A stretch of DNA of 64,000 bases from Photobacterium swingsii (GCF_024346715.1 NZ_AP024852.1:2790001-2854000), one strand, 5' to 3'; counted from the first letter of the stretch, positions 17,801 through 27,843 are shown. A program made the numbers and translations. Notes: generated from the sequence alone by a model not told the origin.

Positions 17801-17836
17801 CTTAGTTGCTTAGTTGCTTAGTTGCTTAGTTGCTTA
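17801..17836 (+). repeat. Tandem repeat (CTTAGTTG)x4 plus partial copy
   Basis: Four exact 8-bp units begin two bases after the gfcA stop codon. They are non-coding, in the gfcA-gfcB spacer. Confidence 0.95.
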
Positions 17837-17895
17837 ATCTCGAGGTTAAAAGACGAACTGACTAATTAACTATTCAAGAAGCGATAAATATAATG

Positions 17896-17950
17896 AACCA
17901 CACCTCTAACTATCGATAAAATCTACATAGTATAGGGTGTGGTTATTTTC
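17896..17950 (+). terminator. Long-loop hairpin between gfcA and gfcB, probably leaky terminator
   Basis: AACCACACC pairs with GGTGTGGTT (one bulged G) across a loop of about 29 nt, followed by ATTTTC. Placed here it would make gfcA mRNA more abundant than gfcBCD. Confidence 0.5.
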
Positions 17951-17981
17951 TTACCCTTTTTAAAATTTAAGTTGCGCTAGG

Positions 17982-18695
17982 ATGCGAAGATCTCACTTCA
18001 CAATCCCATTTGGTGGGATTTTTTTATGCCTAACACTACTCACTGGCTGTAGTCAAAAGTTCCAAGATGTCAACGACACCGCTAAGTTAGCCTTGTTTGG
18101 TGACGATGACACACAGCTTACAGCCCAAGCGATTAACCAGCTACCTTATGCCAGCATGTATGCACGTATCGGTGACGGCCCTCAGGCTTTCATGGTATTA
18201 GCCTTTGCTGAGCAAGATATTATACTAAGTGCGCAAGACTCGACTAATGACCGTACTGCGCCACAACTAAAATGGCTCTCAGCCGATCGCGGCTTAATTG
18301 TGACTCAAGCAGGCCGTATTACCAAAACAGCCTCTCTCACCCAAGGGAACTTAGTGGCAACCACCAGTACGACTATCGACCCTTTAGCATTAGGGTTACA
18401 CCAAGCTTTAACGCCTAAAACTTGGACTCGCACCCTTGATTGGCAGCCAGGTTACCATTTTGGCTATACCGTTAACTCCACATTCTCAAACGGTTCTGAG
18501 CAAGTTATCGTCATTAACGACCAACCCGTTAAAAGCTTGTACTTTACGGAAGAGGTTAACGTACCAAGCTTAGGAAAGAGCTACCAAAATGAATTTTGGT
18601 TAAACCCAAAAAATGGGACTGTTATAAAAAGCCGCCAACAGCTTGCCCCTGGCTTGCCTGTGGTCGAATTTTCAATCTTGAAACCATTTTCTTAA
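17982..18695 (+). CDS. gfcB: GfcB/YjbF family lipoprotein
   Basis: This is a 237-residue lipoprotein with a hydrophobic N-terminus and lipobox LLTGC at about residue 23. The mature part (YASMYARIGDGPQAFMVLAF, LKWLSADRGLIVTQAGRITKT, DWQPGYHFGYTV, EFWLNPKNGTVIKSRQQLAPG) matches the YjbF/GfcB family. The family is needed for group 4 capsule or colanic-like exopolysaccharide assembly, with an outer-membrane location; the molecular role is unclear. It is 10 bp upstream of gfcC. The ATG at 17982 has only a weak ribosome-binding site, which suits low expression relative to gfcA. Confidence 0.88.
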   Translation: MRRSHFTIPFGGIFLCLTLLTGCSQKFQDVNDTAKLALFGDDDTQLTAQAINQLPYASMYARIGDGPQAFMVLAFAEQDIILSAQDSTNDRTAPQLKWLSADRGLIVTQAGRITKTASLTQGNLVATTSTTIDPLALGLHQALTPKTWTRTLDWQPGYHFGYTVNSTFSNGSEQVIVINDQPVKSLYFTEEVNVPSLGKSYQNEFWLNPKNGTVIKSRQQLAPGLPVVEFSILKPFS

Positions 18696-18705
18696 GGGTA
18701 ATATC

Positions 18706-19521
18706 ATGAAATCGTTACTTACCCCTTTGCTGATCATCGCTTTTTCTTTGCTGGCAACTTCAGCCACTTATGCAGAGACAGCAAATACAACAGTACAAAT
18801 ACATACAGGGCAAGTTCAAAGTAAGCGCAAACAAATCACGCTTAACTATGCGAGTGCAGTACGTACCGAGCAAGTATTAAAAGACGCTCAATTACAAATC
18901 GCGAAACACGCATTACTAACGACGCCAGTATATTGGTTACAAGCAGCCATTTTCACTCCCCCTTTAGAGCAAGAAAAATCGGCTTTATTAGCTTTAATTG
19001 CAGGAAAACAAAGTGAGTTTGACCAAGGTGATGAGCGCTACGCAGCACTAGCAAGACTGCATCAGTTTATTGCTAGCAGTCACTTTGCAAAGCGTGCACC
19101 GCTTGAGTTGGACTACGACCAAGCCCGCATCACAAGCAATGCTAATCCGTTATTATCAGGTGAATTAACACTGCAATTGCCTGCTCGCTCGCAACAAGTC
19201 TGGGTGTTAGGCGCGGTAACTGAAGCAGGTGCTGTAAAGTGGCAACAACGCCAATCGACAGCCGAATACCTAAATCAAGCGGAAACTATTTCTGCTGCTG
19301 AGAATGATACTGCGGTTGTGATCCAACCAGATGGCAAAGTGGAAACGCACCCTATCGCTTATTGGAACGACCGTCACCACGATGTCGCCCCAGGTGCGAT
19401 TATTTACCTACCGTTTACTGGCGGCTGGCTGGCGCCATTGGATAATTTGGGTTTTGATGCTTCAGGGTTTAACGAGATAAACCAAGCGGTTGTTTCCCTA
19501 CTACGGGAGCGAGTATTGTAA
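18706..19521 (+). CDS. gfcC: GfcC/YjbG family periplasmic capsule protein
   Basis: This is a 271-residue protein with a signal peptide ending ATYA-E (about residue 23). The remainder contains SLBB/ubiquitin-like beta-grasp features seen in GfcC: RSQQVWVLGAVTEAG, then VVIQPDGKVETHPIAYWN and GAIIYLPF before an amphipathic C-terminal helix. GfcC is related to the Wza D2-D3 domains and C-terminal helix and is thought to act with the export machine. Its stop codon overlaps the gfcD start (TAATG). Confidence 0.88.
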   Translation: MKSLLTPLLIIAFSLLATSATYAETANTTVQIHTGQVQSKRKQITLNYASAVRTEQVLKDAQLQIAKHALLTTPVYWLQAAIFTPPLEQEKSALLALIAGKQSEFDQGDERYAALARLHQFIASSHFAKRAPLELDYDQARITSNANPLLSGELTLQLPARSQQVWVLGAVTEAGAVKWQQRQSTAEYLNQAETISAAENDTAVVIQPDGKVETHPIAYWNDRHHDVAPGAIIYLPFTGGWLAPLDNLGFDASGFNEINQAVVSLLRERVL

Positions 19522-21722
19522 TGAAAAAAACAAACACTTTTGCGCTTTCGGCATTAGCGCTCGCATTAACGCCTATTTGTCATGTTCAAGCTGATGAGTT
19601 TGACTCCCCTACATTTACACCGTCACAATCTGATTTTGGTGGCGTAGGTTTGATGCAAATGCCAACAGGGCGCGTTGCCAAAGAAGGTGAATTTACCTTA
19701 GGCGCGACTTTTAACAAAGAGTACCATCACTACACAGTTTCGCTACAGTTATTGCCTTGGATGGAAACCACCATCCGCTATACCAATGTCCAAGATATTC
19801 TTTATAACCCAGATCCTGACTTTAGCGGTGATAACAAATTAACCGATAAAGGTATAGATGTTAAGTTCCGTTTGCTCGAAGAAAGTTACTGGCTGCCAGA
19901 GACCTCTATCGGTTTGCGTGATATTGGTGGTACTGGCCTGTTTGATGGTGAATTTATTGCTGCTAGCAAGCACTTTGGCCCACTTGATTTTACCTTAGGG
20001 GTGGGTTGGGGCTATATCGGTAACAGTGCTAATTTAAGTGGCGATAAATCAGCAGGGCGAGATTGTGGCCGTGATACATCCTTTAAAGGCAAAGGTGGCC
20101 AGGTTGATTACAAACGCTGGTTCACTGGCTGCGCAGCTGTATTTGGTGGTGTCGAATATCAAACACCTTGGGCACCGCTGCGCTTAAAAGCCGAATGGGA
20201 TGGTAACGACTATAAGAGCGATTTCCCCGTCACTCGTGGTCCTATCGATATGCCGCAAGATAGCCAAATTAACTATGGTGCTCTATACCGTTTAGGTGAC
20301 TGGGGCGACATGCGTTTAAGTTATGAACGCGGTAATACTTGGACCTTTGGGGTAAACCTAAATACCAACTTTAATGACTTAACCACAACCTGGCACGATG
20401 AGCCCAAAGTAGCTTATACACCGACATCACAACAAGCTGATATCAACACAACAGATTGGCAGCGGGTGAAAGAACAACTTGCGACTAATGCTGGTTACGA
20501 TGATGCTGCTATTTACATCAATGAAAAAGACACACTAACCGGCGATAAATCATCGATCACCGTCGTTGGCAACCAAACCAAATACCGTGACCGCAATGAA
20601 GCCCACGAGCGTGCCGCTTTGGTGTTGGCAAATACTGGGGTTAACGTTGATGAGTACCGCTTGGTTGAAACCAATAATAACCAGCCAACAACCGAAACCC
20701 GTATTGATGCAGAGCACTTTGCTAAAGTGGCTAATCATGAATACATTGACGCCAAAGTAAAAGACACAAGTTCAACCACAACAGCTATGTCAGTTCATGG
20801 TCAACAAGTCGCTAATGCAGACAATGACTTTGATTGGGGAATCGCCCCTACACTACAACAATCATTTGGTAGCCCAGAAGCTTTCTATCTATTCAATATT
20901 GGTATTAATGCTAATGCGTCTTACTGGCTAGGTAATCATGTTGAAGCCAGTGGTTCGGTGTATTTCAACATCTACGATAACTATGACCAATTCAAGTACC
21001 AAGGTCCACCACCAGATGGTACTGATTTGAAACGTGTTCGTACCTTAGTTCGTAGCTATATCAGCGATAACCCGGTTCGCTTGGATAACTTACAACTTAC
21101 TTGGATGGATCACTTTGGTGATAACTTCTACAGTCAAGCCTATGGCGGTTATCTTGAAATGATGTTTGGCGGTATTGGTGGTGAAGTCTTATATCGCCCA
21201 ATGAACAGCAACTGGGCAGTAGGCTTCGATGTTAACTATGTGAAACAGCGTGACCCTAATTCACAGTTTGGTTTCTTTACTGATGAAGTTCAAATCGACC
21301 CAAGCACCAACCGTACTTATCGTGTACAAACGGGAACGGTTACTGGCCATGCTAGTGTGTATTACACACCGCAATGGAGCCTCTTACCTAATACCTTATT
21401 GAAAATGAGTGCTGGCCAGTACTTAACCGAAGATAAAGGGATGACGGTGGATTTCTCGAAGCAGTTTGATAGCGGCGTGATTGCTGGCGCATTTGCATCT
21501 TTCACGAATCTATCAGCAGAAGAATTCGGTGAAGGTAGCTTTACTAAAGGCTTTTATGTGTCGATTCCGTTTGATTTGATGACGGTGAAACCAAGCACCA
21601 ACCGTGCGACAGTATCTTGGGTACCGCTGACTCGCGATGGTGGCCAAATGCTAAATCGTAAGTACAGTTTGTACGAAATGACAGATGCACGATCACCTTG
21701 GTATAGCCGAGCAGCGAAGTAA
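19521..21722 (+). CDS. gfcD: GfcD/YjbH family outer-membrane beta-barrel protein
   Basis: This is a 733-residue exported protein (signal peptide ending VQA-D, residue 24). The first part has the family start GGVGLMQMPTGRVAKEGEF and many alternating aromatic strands; the C-terminal half again reads as barrel strands (YLEMMFGGIGGEVLYRPMN; ASVYYTPQWSLLPNTLLKMS). In between (about residues 300-440) lies a soluble domain with the sequence ITVVGNQTKYRDRNEAHERA. YjbH/GfcD proteins are predicted barrels for polysaccharide secretion. It is the last gene of gfcABCD, followed by a hairpin terminator. Confidence 0.9.
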   Translation: MKKTNTFALSALALALTPICHVQADEFDSPTFTPSQSDFGGVGLMQMPTGRVAKEGEFTLGATFNKEYHHYTVSLQLLPWMETTIRYTNVQDILYNPDPDFSGDNKLTDKGIDVKFRLLEESYWLPETSIGLRDIGGTGLFDGEFIAASKHFGPLDFTLGVGWGYIGNSANLSGDKSAGRDCGRDTSFKGKGGQVDYKRWFTGCAAVFGGVEYQTPWAPLRLKAEWDGNDYKSDFPVTRGPIDMPQDSQINYGALYRLGDWGDMRLSYERGNTWTFGVNLNTNFNDLTTTWHDEPKVAYTPTSQQADINTTDWQRVKEQLATNAGYDDAAIYINEKDTLTGDKSSITVVGNQTKYRDRNEAHERAALVLANTGVNVDEYRLVETNNNQPTTETRIDAEHFAKVANHEYIDAKVKDTSSTTTAMSVHGQQVANADNDFDWGIAPTLQQSFGSPEAFYLFNIGINANASYWLGNHVEASGSVYFNIYDNYDQFKYQGPPPDGTDLKRVRTLVRSYISDNPVRLDNLQLTWMDHFGDNFYSQAYGGYLEMMFGGIGGEVLYRPMNSNWAVGFDVNYVKQRDPNSQFGFFTDEVQIDPSTNRTYRVQTGTVTGHASVYYTPQWSLLPNTLLKMSAGQYLTEDKGMTVDFSKQFDSGVIAGAFASFTNLSAEEFGEGSFTKGFYVSIPFDLMTVKPSTNRATVSWVPLTRDGGQMLNRKYSLYEMTDARSPWYSRAAK

Positions 21723-21819
21723 GGTAAGTTAAAAAAGCATTTAGCAGTTATTATCTATAATCAACCTACCATGCTGTATTTGTGATTTATAAATGTTTTT
21801 TAGCATATACTCATGACAA

Positions 21820-21856
21820 GGGGGGGCGATTTTAGTTAGAATCGTCCCCTATTTTT
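21820..21856 (+). terminator. Terminator after gfcD
   Basis: GGGGGCGATT pairs with AATCGTCCCC (one G-T) over an 8-nt loop, then TATTTTTAG. It lies about 100 bp after the gfcD stop. Confidence 0.7.
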
Positions 21857-21929
21857 AGCTAAGTGGCTATAATTAATCTAAGGTTTTGATTTATATACTT
21901 AGCTTGTTTAACCTCGCGGAAGTTTTATT

Positions 21930-23069
21930 GTGTCGACAGGTAGCAAAGAAGTCATGCAACACTATCAACATTCATCTTCACCTCAAGCAGCATTTAATGA
22001 TTTCAACAACAAAAAGGATGAAATTGATTTATTTGAACTATGTAATGTTCTTTGGCTAAATAAAGTTAAGATCATTGCTTTATCGTTGCTTTTTGCTATA
22101 GCTGCAATCATTTATGCACTTACTGCACAGCAATGGTGGTCATCTAAGGCTGTCATCATCCCTGCACAACTGAACGATTTTTCTGAATACCAATTTCAAG
22201 TAAAGCAGTTTCAACCTGTCTTCGATGTGTACCAGCAAGATGGTACAATCCTCGTTAATGAAGAACTCACCCCTCTAATTGATAATGAAAAGCTTTTCCA
22301 GCAATTTATCAATAGTTTTAACTCACTTGCGAATAAAAAAGCATTCCTACTTTCTAGTGAGCAATTTCAAGAATATTTAACTAACAATGAAATATCAGAT
22401 GAAGAAGCTATATCCCGTACACTTAATGCTTGGTTTCATAAAATCAAAGCAATAATAACGGATAAAAAGCGTCGTGATGTTTACACTTTATCACTACAAG
22501 CTACTACTGGTGAATCAAGCTTTGCGCTATTAAACAGCTATATTGCATTTGTCTCAGCACAAGTCTTCAAAGACAACCTATCTAACTTAACCGCCGTTAC
22601 TCAAGCAAAAGAGAATGAACTCAAGCAAATGCTAACAATTTTTGAGGCGCAGGCCTCAAACTATATTGATGTTGAAAAGCAGCGTTCATTACTATCTTTA
22701 GATATAGCAAAAGCGGCAAAGCTAGAGCAACCCGTAACCAATATCACAGATAATAAATTATTCGATATTCAACTAGGGGCTAAAGCATTACAAGCAAAAG
22801 TAAAAGCGCTAGATAGTATCGAAAACCTAGGCGTTGTTGACCCAAACATTCAACAAGTAAAAGCAAAATTATCGCTGCTAAAGAGCACCAAAGTTAACAG
22901 CAATATTAGCTTCAAGACTTTTCGCTTTTTAGAAAATGTTGAAATGCCGCTTAATCGAGATAAGCCTAAGCGTGTACTAATCGTTATATTCGGTACACTT
23001 CTTGGTGGTATATTAGCTGCAGTTATAGTGCTTATTCAGCACGCTATCTCTAAGCATAAAGAAGAATAA
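21930..23069 (+). CDS. wzz: Wzz-type chain-length determinant
   Basis: This is a 379-residue protein with the PCP1 layout: a cytoplasmic N-terminus, membrane helix (IIALSLLFAIAAIIYALTA), long periplasmic helical domain, and second helix near the C-terminus (VLIVIFGTLLGGILAAVIVL) preceded by the Pro-rich EMPLNRDKPKR. Such proteins set the modal length of O-antigen or related polymers. The GTG at 21930 is preferred: GGAAG lies 7 nt upstream, whereas the ATG at 21954 has none. It is separated from gfcD by a terminator and from yfcL by another, so it is a single-gene unit. The locus thus has both a Wzc and a Wzz protein. Confidence 0.88.
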   Translation: MSTGSKEVMQHYQHSSSPQAAFNDFNNKKDEIDLFELCNVLWLNKVKIIALSLLFAIAAIIYALTAQQWWSSKAVIIPAQLNDFSEYQFQVKQFQPVFDVYQQDGTILVNEELTPLIDNEKLFQQFINSFNSLANKKAFLLSSEQFQEYLTNNEISDEEAISRTLNAWFHKIKAIITDKKRRDVYTLSLQATTGESSFALLNSYIAFVSAQVFKDNLSNLTAVTQAKENELKQMLTIFEAQASNYIDVEKQRSLLSLDIAKAAKLEQPVTNITDNKLFDIQLGAKALQAKVKALDSIENLGVVDPNIQQVKAKLSLLKSTKVNSNISFKTFRFLENVEMPLNRDKPKRVLIVIFGTLLGGILAAVIVLIQHAISKHKEE

Positions 23070-23109
23070 AACTAGGCTTATATATTTACTTTAGCTTTAC
23101 GAATGCTAC

Positions 23110-23147
23110 AAAAAAGCCAGACTCATTAACGTGAGTCTGGCTTTTTT
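23110..23147. terminator. Bidirectional terminator between wzz and yfcL
   Basis: AAAAAGCCAGACTCA/TGAGTCTGGCTTTTTT is a perfect stem with a 6-nt loop, A-run left and T-run right, between convergent genes. Confidence 0.92.
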
Positions 23148-23223
23148 AAATCTTACGTATTACACCCTAATATCTGTTTAGCTTGGTACGCGCTCTACAG
23201 CTAATACCAAGGCTATCAAGCCA

Positions 23224-23484
23224 TTAGGCGTTCTTCAGAGATTCCCACATTGCTTTTACGATCACTTGATCGGCAGGGCTTAGCTCTGATTGGGCTTGTG
23301 CGATACTCGCTTCAACCGCTTTTTTCATTTCTTCAACGCAGTTAATGTCGTTTTGTTCGCAGTTCGCTGCTGACAATGAGATATGTCCACGTAAGTAACC
23401 ACCAGCAAAAAGCTCGTCATCAGAAGCCGTTTCAACCATGTGGTCGATGTGAGTAAGCAATTTTTCTTCGTATTGCTGGATCAT
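23224..23484 (-). CDS. yfcL: YfcL family protein
   Basis: This is an 86-residue acidic cytoplasmic protein. The sequences DHMVETASDDELFAGGYLRGHISL and LSPADQVIVKAMWESL align well with E. coli YfcL. Function is unknown. It lies 70 bp downstream of epmC on the same strand, as yfcL and yfcM are neighbours in E. coli, and so is likely in one operon with it. Confidence 0.88.
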   Translation of the reverse strand: MIQQYEEKLLTHIDHMVETASDDELFAGGYLRGHISLSAANCEQNDINCVEEMKKAVEASIAQAQSELSPADQVIVKAMWESLKNA

Positions 23485-23554
23485 AGAAATCTCTCTACTT
23501 TATTACCGTAAATATTTAGAGTTGATATTTACAATTGATATTTACAGCCAATGT

Positions 23555-24091
23555 TTATAACACTAATTCAGGAAAGCATGCTTGCGTTAGCGGTGCGATA
23601 CCGTAATGTTCACGCAGCGCATCTGATAGCAGCTTAGCGCGATCTGGTATGCCGTTACTCAAATAGCTAAACACCTGCTCACGCACTTTCGCTGTGAAGC
23701 CTACCCTATCAGGCTCACAATCACCACTCAAGTTGTCGCAACTCACGCTAAACGCAAAACCGCAGCTAGCCGCTAAAATCCACTCGATAGCCTGAGGTTT
23801 AATTTCGACTTTTTCAAATTCAGCCTGTACTGCTTCAGTACGTCCATCAGGTTCATACCAATAGCCATAATCTTCCAATAAACGGCGCTGAGGACCAGCG
23901 ATACACCAATGTGCGATTTCATGCAGCCCTGACGCAAAGTAACCACGCGCGAAGATAATACGATGATGACGGTGCTTGTCATCAGCTGGGAGGTAAATCG
24001 GCTCATCACCGCCCAAAATCAACTCGGTATTATACGATTCTAAAAAAGTGGTATTAAACACGGATATAAGGTCGTTGTAATTGTGTGACAT
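23555..24091 (-). CDS. epmC: Elongation factor P hydroxylase
   Basis: This is a 178-residue protein matching E. coli EpmC (YfcM), which hydroxylates the beta-lysylated lysine of EF-P. Conserved parts are GGDEPIYLPAD, the metal-binding ASGLHEIAHWCIAGPQRR (H-E-x2-H), DYGYWYEPDGR, VEIKPQAIEW and SCDNLSGDCEPDRVGF. The ATG at 24089-24091 gives the usual N-terminus (SHNYNDLISVFN); a GTG 63 bp upstream would add 21 non-conserved residues. It precedes yfcL on the same strand. Confidence 0.92.
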   Translation of the reverse strand: MSHNYNDLISVFNTTFLESYNTELILGGDEPIYLPADDKHRHHRIIFARGYFASGLHEIAHWCIAGPQRRLLEDYGYWYEPDGRTEAVQAEFEKVEIKPQAIEWILAASCGFAFSVSCDNLSGDCEPDRVGFTAKVREQVFSYLSNGIPDRAKLLSDALREHYGIAPLTQACFPELVL

Positions 24092-24359
24092 TCTAGTGCG
24101 TAAAGTGGCTAATAACTGCCGACTATGATGCGGAAAGTCGTAGCTAAAGTCCACTTACGCTCAAATTACACACCATACGGTGATATTACATACCAAGACA
24201 GGGTTAGACGGCTACGTACCCTACAGCCAGTTTATAAAAAGAGGCATTAAGCATGATCTCAATTCATGTATATGTTTTTTCTTTTCATTCGATAATGACC
24301 AGCATCACAATTACAATTCAAACCATTGTTAGCCTTCTTATTTTCAGTGATTATTTCTC

Positions 24360-25016
24360 ATGCTATTAACAACTCTCTACATTATAGGTATTACTGCAGA
24401 AGCCATGACAGGCGCGATTGCGGCGGGCAAACGTCATATGGACTGGTTTGGTGTTATGTTAGTTGCTAGTGCAACGGCAATCGGCGGTGGTACGGTGCGC
24501 GATGTACTATTAGGCCATTACCCATTAGGCTGGGTGGCAAACCCACAATACCTAGTGATCACTTGCCTTGCGGGTCTATTCACCACGCTAGTAGCAAAAT
24601 GGGTTATGCGTTATCACAAAATCTTCGTGATTTTAGATGCCGTTGGCCTGATCGTATTTAGTATTATTGGTTGCCGTGTCGCGATGGACATGGGGTTACC
24701 AGTGCTTATTTGCGTTGTTTCCGCGGTAGTAACGGGTGTATTTGGTGGTCTATTGCGTGACCTAATTTGCCGCCGCCCACCTATGGTGCTACATAAAGAG
24801 CTTTACGCCTCCGTTGCTTTTCTTGCGGGCGGTATGTACTTCGGCATGATGCACTTTGCTGTGCCAGAACTGATTGCGACTGTTGCAACTCTTGTAGTTG
24901 GTTTTATCGCGCGAATGGCAGCAGTACAACTGGGTTGGAGCCTACCTGTGTTCAAGCTTGATGATGAAACAGGTATTGTTGTTGCGCCAAAAGAGTCAGT
25001 AACTGACACTAAATAG
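24360..25016 (+). CDS. TRIC/YicG-family trimeric cation channel protein (UPF0126)
   Basis: This is a 218-residue membrane protein with seven hydrophobic helices arranged as two related halves. Both halves carry the family's Gly-rich motifs: GAIAAGKRHMDWFGV with ATAIGGGTVRDVLLG, and AVVTGVFGGLLRDLICRRPP. Prokaryotic relatives form homotrimeric cation channels; a role in glycine uptake has been proposed for some. It is a single gene with a terminator after it. No good ribosome-binding site is visible before the ATG. Confidence 0.88.
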   Translation: MLLTTLYIIGITAEAMTGAIAAGKRHMDWFGVMLVASATAIGGGTVRDVLLGHYPLGWVANPQYLVITCLAGLFTTLVAKWVMRYHKIFVILDAVGLIVFSIIGCRVAMDMGLPVLICVVSAVVTGVFGGLLRDLICRRPPMVLHKELYASVAFLAGGMYFGMMHFAVPELIATVATLVVGFIARMAAVQLGWSLPVFKLDDETGIVVAPKESVTDTK

Positions 25017-25058
25017 CAATTACGGCTATAACTGCCTATCGATCAAACAGTACCGACG

Positions 25059-25092
25059 AAAAAGGCGAGCCATTATGAATGACTCGCCTTTT
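25059..25092. terminator. Bidirectional terminator between the TRIC gene and aroC
   Basis: AAAAGGCGAG pairs with CTCGCCTTTT over a 13-nt loop between convergent genes. Confidence 0.88.
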
Positions 25093-25139
25093 CTATATCT
25101 AGTATTTACCTAAACAGTATTATCCTACATGTTTAAGCG

Positions 25140-26225
25140 CTAAATCTTAGGCGTATCCGTTCGCACATCGGCATTCTGACCACGGTGACGCAGTAAATGA
25201 TCCATCAAGGTAATCGCCAGCATGGCTTCGGCAATCGGCACAGCGCGAATACCAACACATGGGTCGTGACGACCTTTAGTGATCACTTCAGCACTTTCAC
25301 CTTGTTTAGTAATGGTTTCACCCGGAACGGTAATGCTAGAGGTTGGTTTCAATGCAATATGCGCCACAATATCTTGGCCAGACGAAATGCCACCTAAGAT
25401 GCCACCCGCATGGTTGGTCTTAAAGCCGTCCGGAGTCATTGCATCACGGTGTTGACTACCACGTTGTTCCACCACGTCAAAGCCATCGCCAATTTCGACA
25501 CCTTTTACCGCGTTAATACTCATGAGCGAGTGGGCAACATCGGCATCTAAACGATCAAAGACTGGTTCACCTAAACCAACAGGCACATTATTGGCCACAA
25601 CCGTTAGCTTAGCGCCAATCGAATCCCCTTCTTTTTTGAGGTGACGGATCAACTCATCAAAAGCGTCAACTTTATCAACATCAGGGCAGAAGAACGCATT
25701 TTGCTCGATTTGATCCCAATCGACTTTCTCGATTTTCACATCGCCCATTTGCGATAGGTAAGCACGCACTTCAATGCCGTGTACTTGCTTTAGGTATTTC
25801 TTAGCAACAGCACCAGCAGCGACGCGCATCGCCGTTTCACGTGCAGACGAACGGCCGCCGCCTCGGTAGTCACGTACCCCATATTTTTGGTGGTAAGTGT
25901 AATCAGCATGACCAGGGCGGAATAAATCTTGGATGTTGGAATAGTCTTTAGATCGCTGATCGGTATTTTCGATCAACAGGCCGATAGATGTGCCTGTGGT
26001 TTGGCCTTCAAACACACCAGATAGAATTTTTACTTCGTCTGGTTCACGACGCTGCGTGGTGTATTTGGATGTTCCTGGACGACGACGATCTAAGTCGTGC
26101 TGCATATCCGCTTCGGTAAGCGCAAGCCCAGGAGGACAACCGTCAATAATGCAGCCTAATGCAAGGCCGTGGCTTTCACCAAATGTTGTCACTCGGAATA
26201 ATTGTCCAATTGTATTGCCAGCCAT
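25140..26225 (-). CDS. aroC: Chorismate synthase
   Basis: This is a 361-residue enzyme of the shikimate pathway, making chorismate from EPSP with reduced FMN. Signature parts are [21 protein letters not shown] near the N-terminus, the stretch from [19 protein letters not shown] to the first lysine-rich loop, [29 protein letters not shown] and [21 protein letters not shown]. The start is placed at MAGNTIG (26223-26225), where AGGGG lies 5 nt upstream; a longer in-frame extension of 17 residues is not part of the family. Confidence 0.97.
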   Translation of the reverse strand: MAGNTIGQLFRVTTFGESHGLALGCIIDGCPPGLALTEADMQHDLDRRRPGTSKYTTQRREPDEVKILSGVFEGQTTGTSIGLLIENTDQRSKDYSNIQDLFRPGHADYTYHQKYGVRDYRGGGRSSARETAMRVAAGAVAKKYLKQVHGIEVRAYLSQMGDVKIEKVDWDQIEQNAFFCPDVDKVDAFDELIRHLKKEGDSIGAKLTVVANNVPVGLGEPVFDRLDADVAHSLMSINAVKGVEIGDGFDVVEQRGSQHRDAMTPDGFKTNHAGGILGGISSGQDIVAHIALKPTSSITVPGETITKQGESAEVITKGRHDPCVGIRAVPIAEAMLAITLMDHLLRHRGQNADVRTDTPKI

Positions 26226-26353
26226 TACTTCCCCTGTCTGCTTTCCGACTATGTCTGTGATCTCTAATGAGTACATAGTGCAAATTCAACGAGGGGATTG
26301 CAAGGACTAATCTATACCAAATAATTTACAAGGTTTTGTCTGTTTAGCAGCGA

Positions 26354-26387
26354 CAAAAAAGGCTAAACACCAAAGTATTTAGCCTTT
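26354..26387 (-). terminator. Terminator after rluF
   Basis: AAAGGCTAAA/TTTAGCCTTT with a 10-nt loop; on the minus strand it ends in a T6 run. It lies between rluF and aroC, which are on the same strand. Confidence 0.85.
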
Positions 26388-26426
26388 CAATATCACAAGT
26401 TAGTGAGCAAGTTTACTCGCAAGCAA

Positions 26427-27635
26427 CTATTCGCTCTCTTTCTTTGATTTCCATTTCTTAATACCGCTCGATACAGGCTTACGACCACGAGGCGCTTCGC
26501 TGCGCGAGTTGTTGTTGCCCTTACCTTGTAAACGCTCTTGTGAATAGCCTTGTGAACGATTTTGGCTACGTCCCTGCTCAGTGCGTTGGCCATCACGCGT
26601 GCCACGAGCATCGCGGTCATTACGATCAGAACCTTGGTTCGCTCCAGAGCGGTAACCATCACGGCTACCGTTGTTAGAGCGACGGCTGCCAGAGCGCTCT
26701 TCTCCGCGATCAAAGCGGCTACGCTCGCCTTTACCTTTGTAGGTTTTAAACGATGAGCGCTCGTTACGACCAGTACGTTCATTACTACGCTGCTGCGCTT
26801 CCTGCTGGCGGCTATCAAATAGCTTAGCATCCGTTGCCTTAGCGATTTTCTGGCCTTTACCATCCGTACGTGATGCTTCTTCTGTGCCTGATTGACCGTC
26901 GATCATGGCATGGATCTCAGCCATCTCTGCATCTGTCATGTAACGCCATTTACCGTTTGGTAGGCCATCGATGGTGATGTTCATGATACGAACGCGGCGA
27001 AGCTTGTATACTTCATAGCCCAATGCTTCAACCATGCGGCGAATTTGGCGGTTCAAGCCTTGTGTTAATACAATACGGAACGAGAAGTCTGTTTCTTTCA
27101 CCACTTTACATGGCAAGGTCACTGTATCTAAGATTTCCACACCTGAGCCCATTTTGGTAATGAACTCATCGGTGATGATACGGTTTACACGAACGACGTA
27201 TTCTTTTTCGTGGTTGTTACCCGCACGTAGGATCTTATTGACGATGTCGCCATCATTAGTCATGAAAATCAGACCATCTGAGAATTTATCCAGACGACCA
27301 ATCGGGAAAATACGCTTGCGGTGACCAATAAAATCAACAATGTTGTCTTTAATATGGCGCTCAGTCGTACAGGTCACACCCGTCGGTTTGTTCAGCGCGA
27401 TATAAATTGGCGCTTCTTTAGCACGTAGTGGACGGCCATCAACCAGAACTTCATCATTCGGCTGAACTTTAGTCCCCATCTCTGGCTCGTTGCCATTAAT
27501 AGTTACACGTCCTTGATCAATAAGCTTGTCCGCCTCACGGCGTGAGCAAAAGCCAGTATCACTGATAAATTTATTTAAACGAACGGCTTTTGTATCGTTC
27601 TGAGATTGATTGTTTGGCGTCTGATTCTGGGACAT
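26427..27635 (-). CDS. rluF: 23S rRNA pseudouridine(2604) synthase with RG-rich tail
   Basis: This is a 402-residue protein with an S4 RNA-binding domain ([22 protein letters not shown]) and an RsuA/RluB/E/F-type synthase domain with the catalytic aspartate in [13 protein letters not shown], plus the RluF-type [20 protein letters not shown] and [15 protein letters not shown]. It modifies U2604 of 23S rRNA. After about residue 245 there is a long disordered Arg/Gly/Ser/Asn-rich extension ([37 protein letters not shown]), longer than in E. coli RluF, likely an extra RNA-binding tail. Confidence 0.92.
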   Translation of the reverse strand: MSQNQTPNNQSQNDTKAVRLNKFISDTGFCSRREADKLIDQGRVTINGNEPEMGTKVQPNDEVLVDGRPLRAKEAPIYIALNKPTGVTCTTERHIKDNIVDFIGHRKRIFPIGRLDKFSDGLIFMTNDGDIVNKILRAGNNHEKEYVVRVNRIITDEFITKMGSGVEILDTVTLPCKVVKETDFSFRIVLTQGLNRQIRRMVEALGYEVYKLRRVRIMNITIDGLPNGKWRYMTDAEMAEIHAMIDGQSGTEEASRTDGKGQKIAKATDAKLFDSRQQEAQQRSNERTGRNERSSFKTYKGKGERSRFDRGEERSGSRRSNNGSRDGYRSGANQGSDRNDRDARGTRDGQRTEQGRSQNRSQGYSQERLQGKGNNNSRSEAPRGRKPVSSGIKKWKSKKESE

Positions 27636-27817
27636 GGTTTTCTTCTATTAATGAGCGTTTTTCAACGTAATCAAAGTTCGTCAATTGCGGCGAAACGCGC
27701 CCCAATTAGTATCAATTCTTTTGCAATCAGCAATTCTACCTAATCTACTCGCAAACCGAAAAGAAATTCACTGTTTATATGGCATTTAACACTACATGGC
27801 TTTTAACAGTAGACGAT

Positions 27818-27843
27818 TAAAAGAAAACCGCCAGATGGCGGTC
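27818..27843 (-). terminator. Terminator after the first RND efflux operon
   Basis: ACCGCCA/TGGCGGT with a 2-nt loop; on the minus strand the stem is followed by TTTCTTTT. Confidence 0.8.

Noticed and set aside
26393-26863. 156-codon minus-strand frame rich in Ala/Arg/Val
   Set aside because: It is the alternate frame of the RG-rich tail of rluF.
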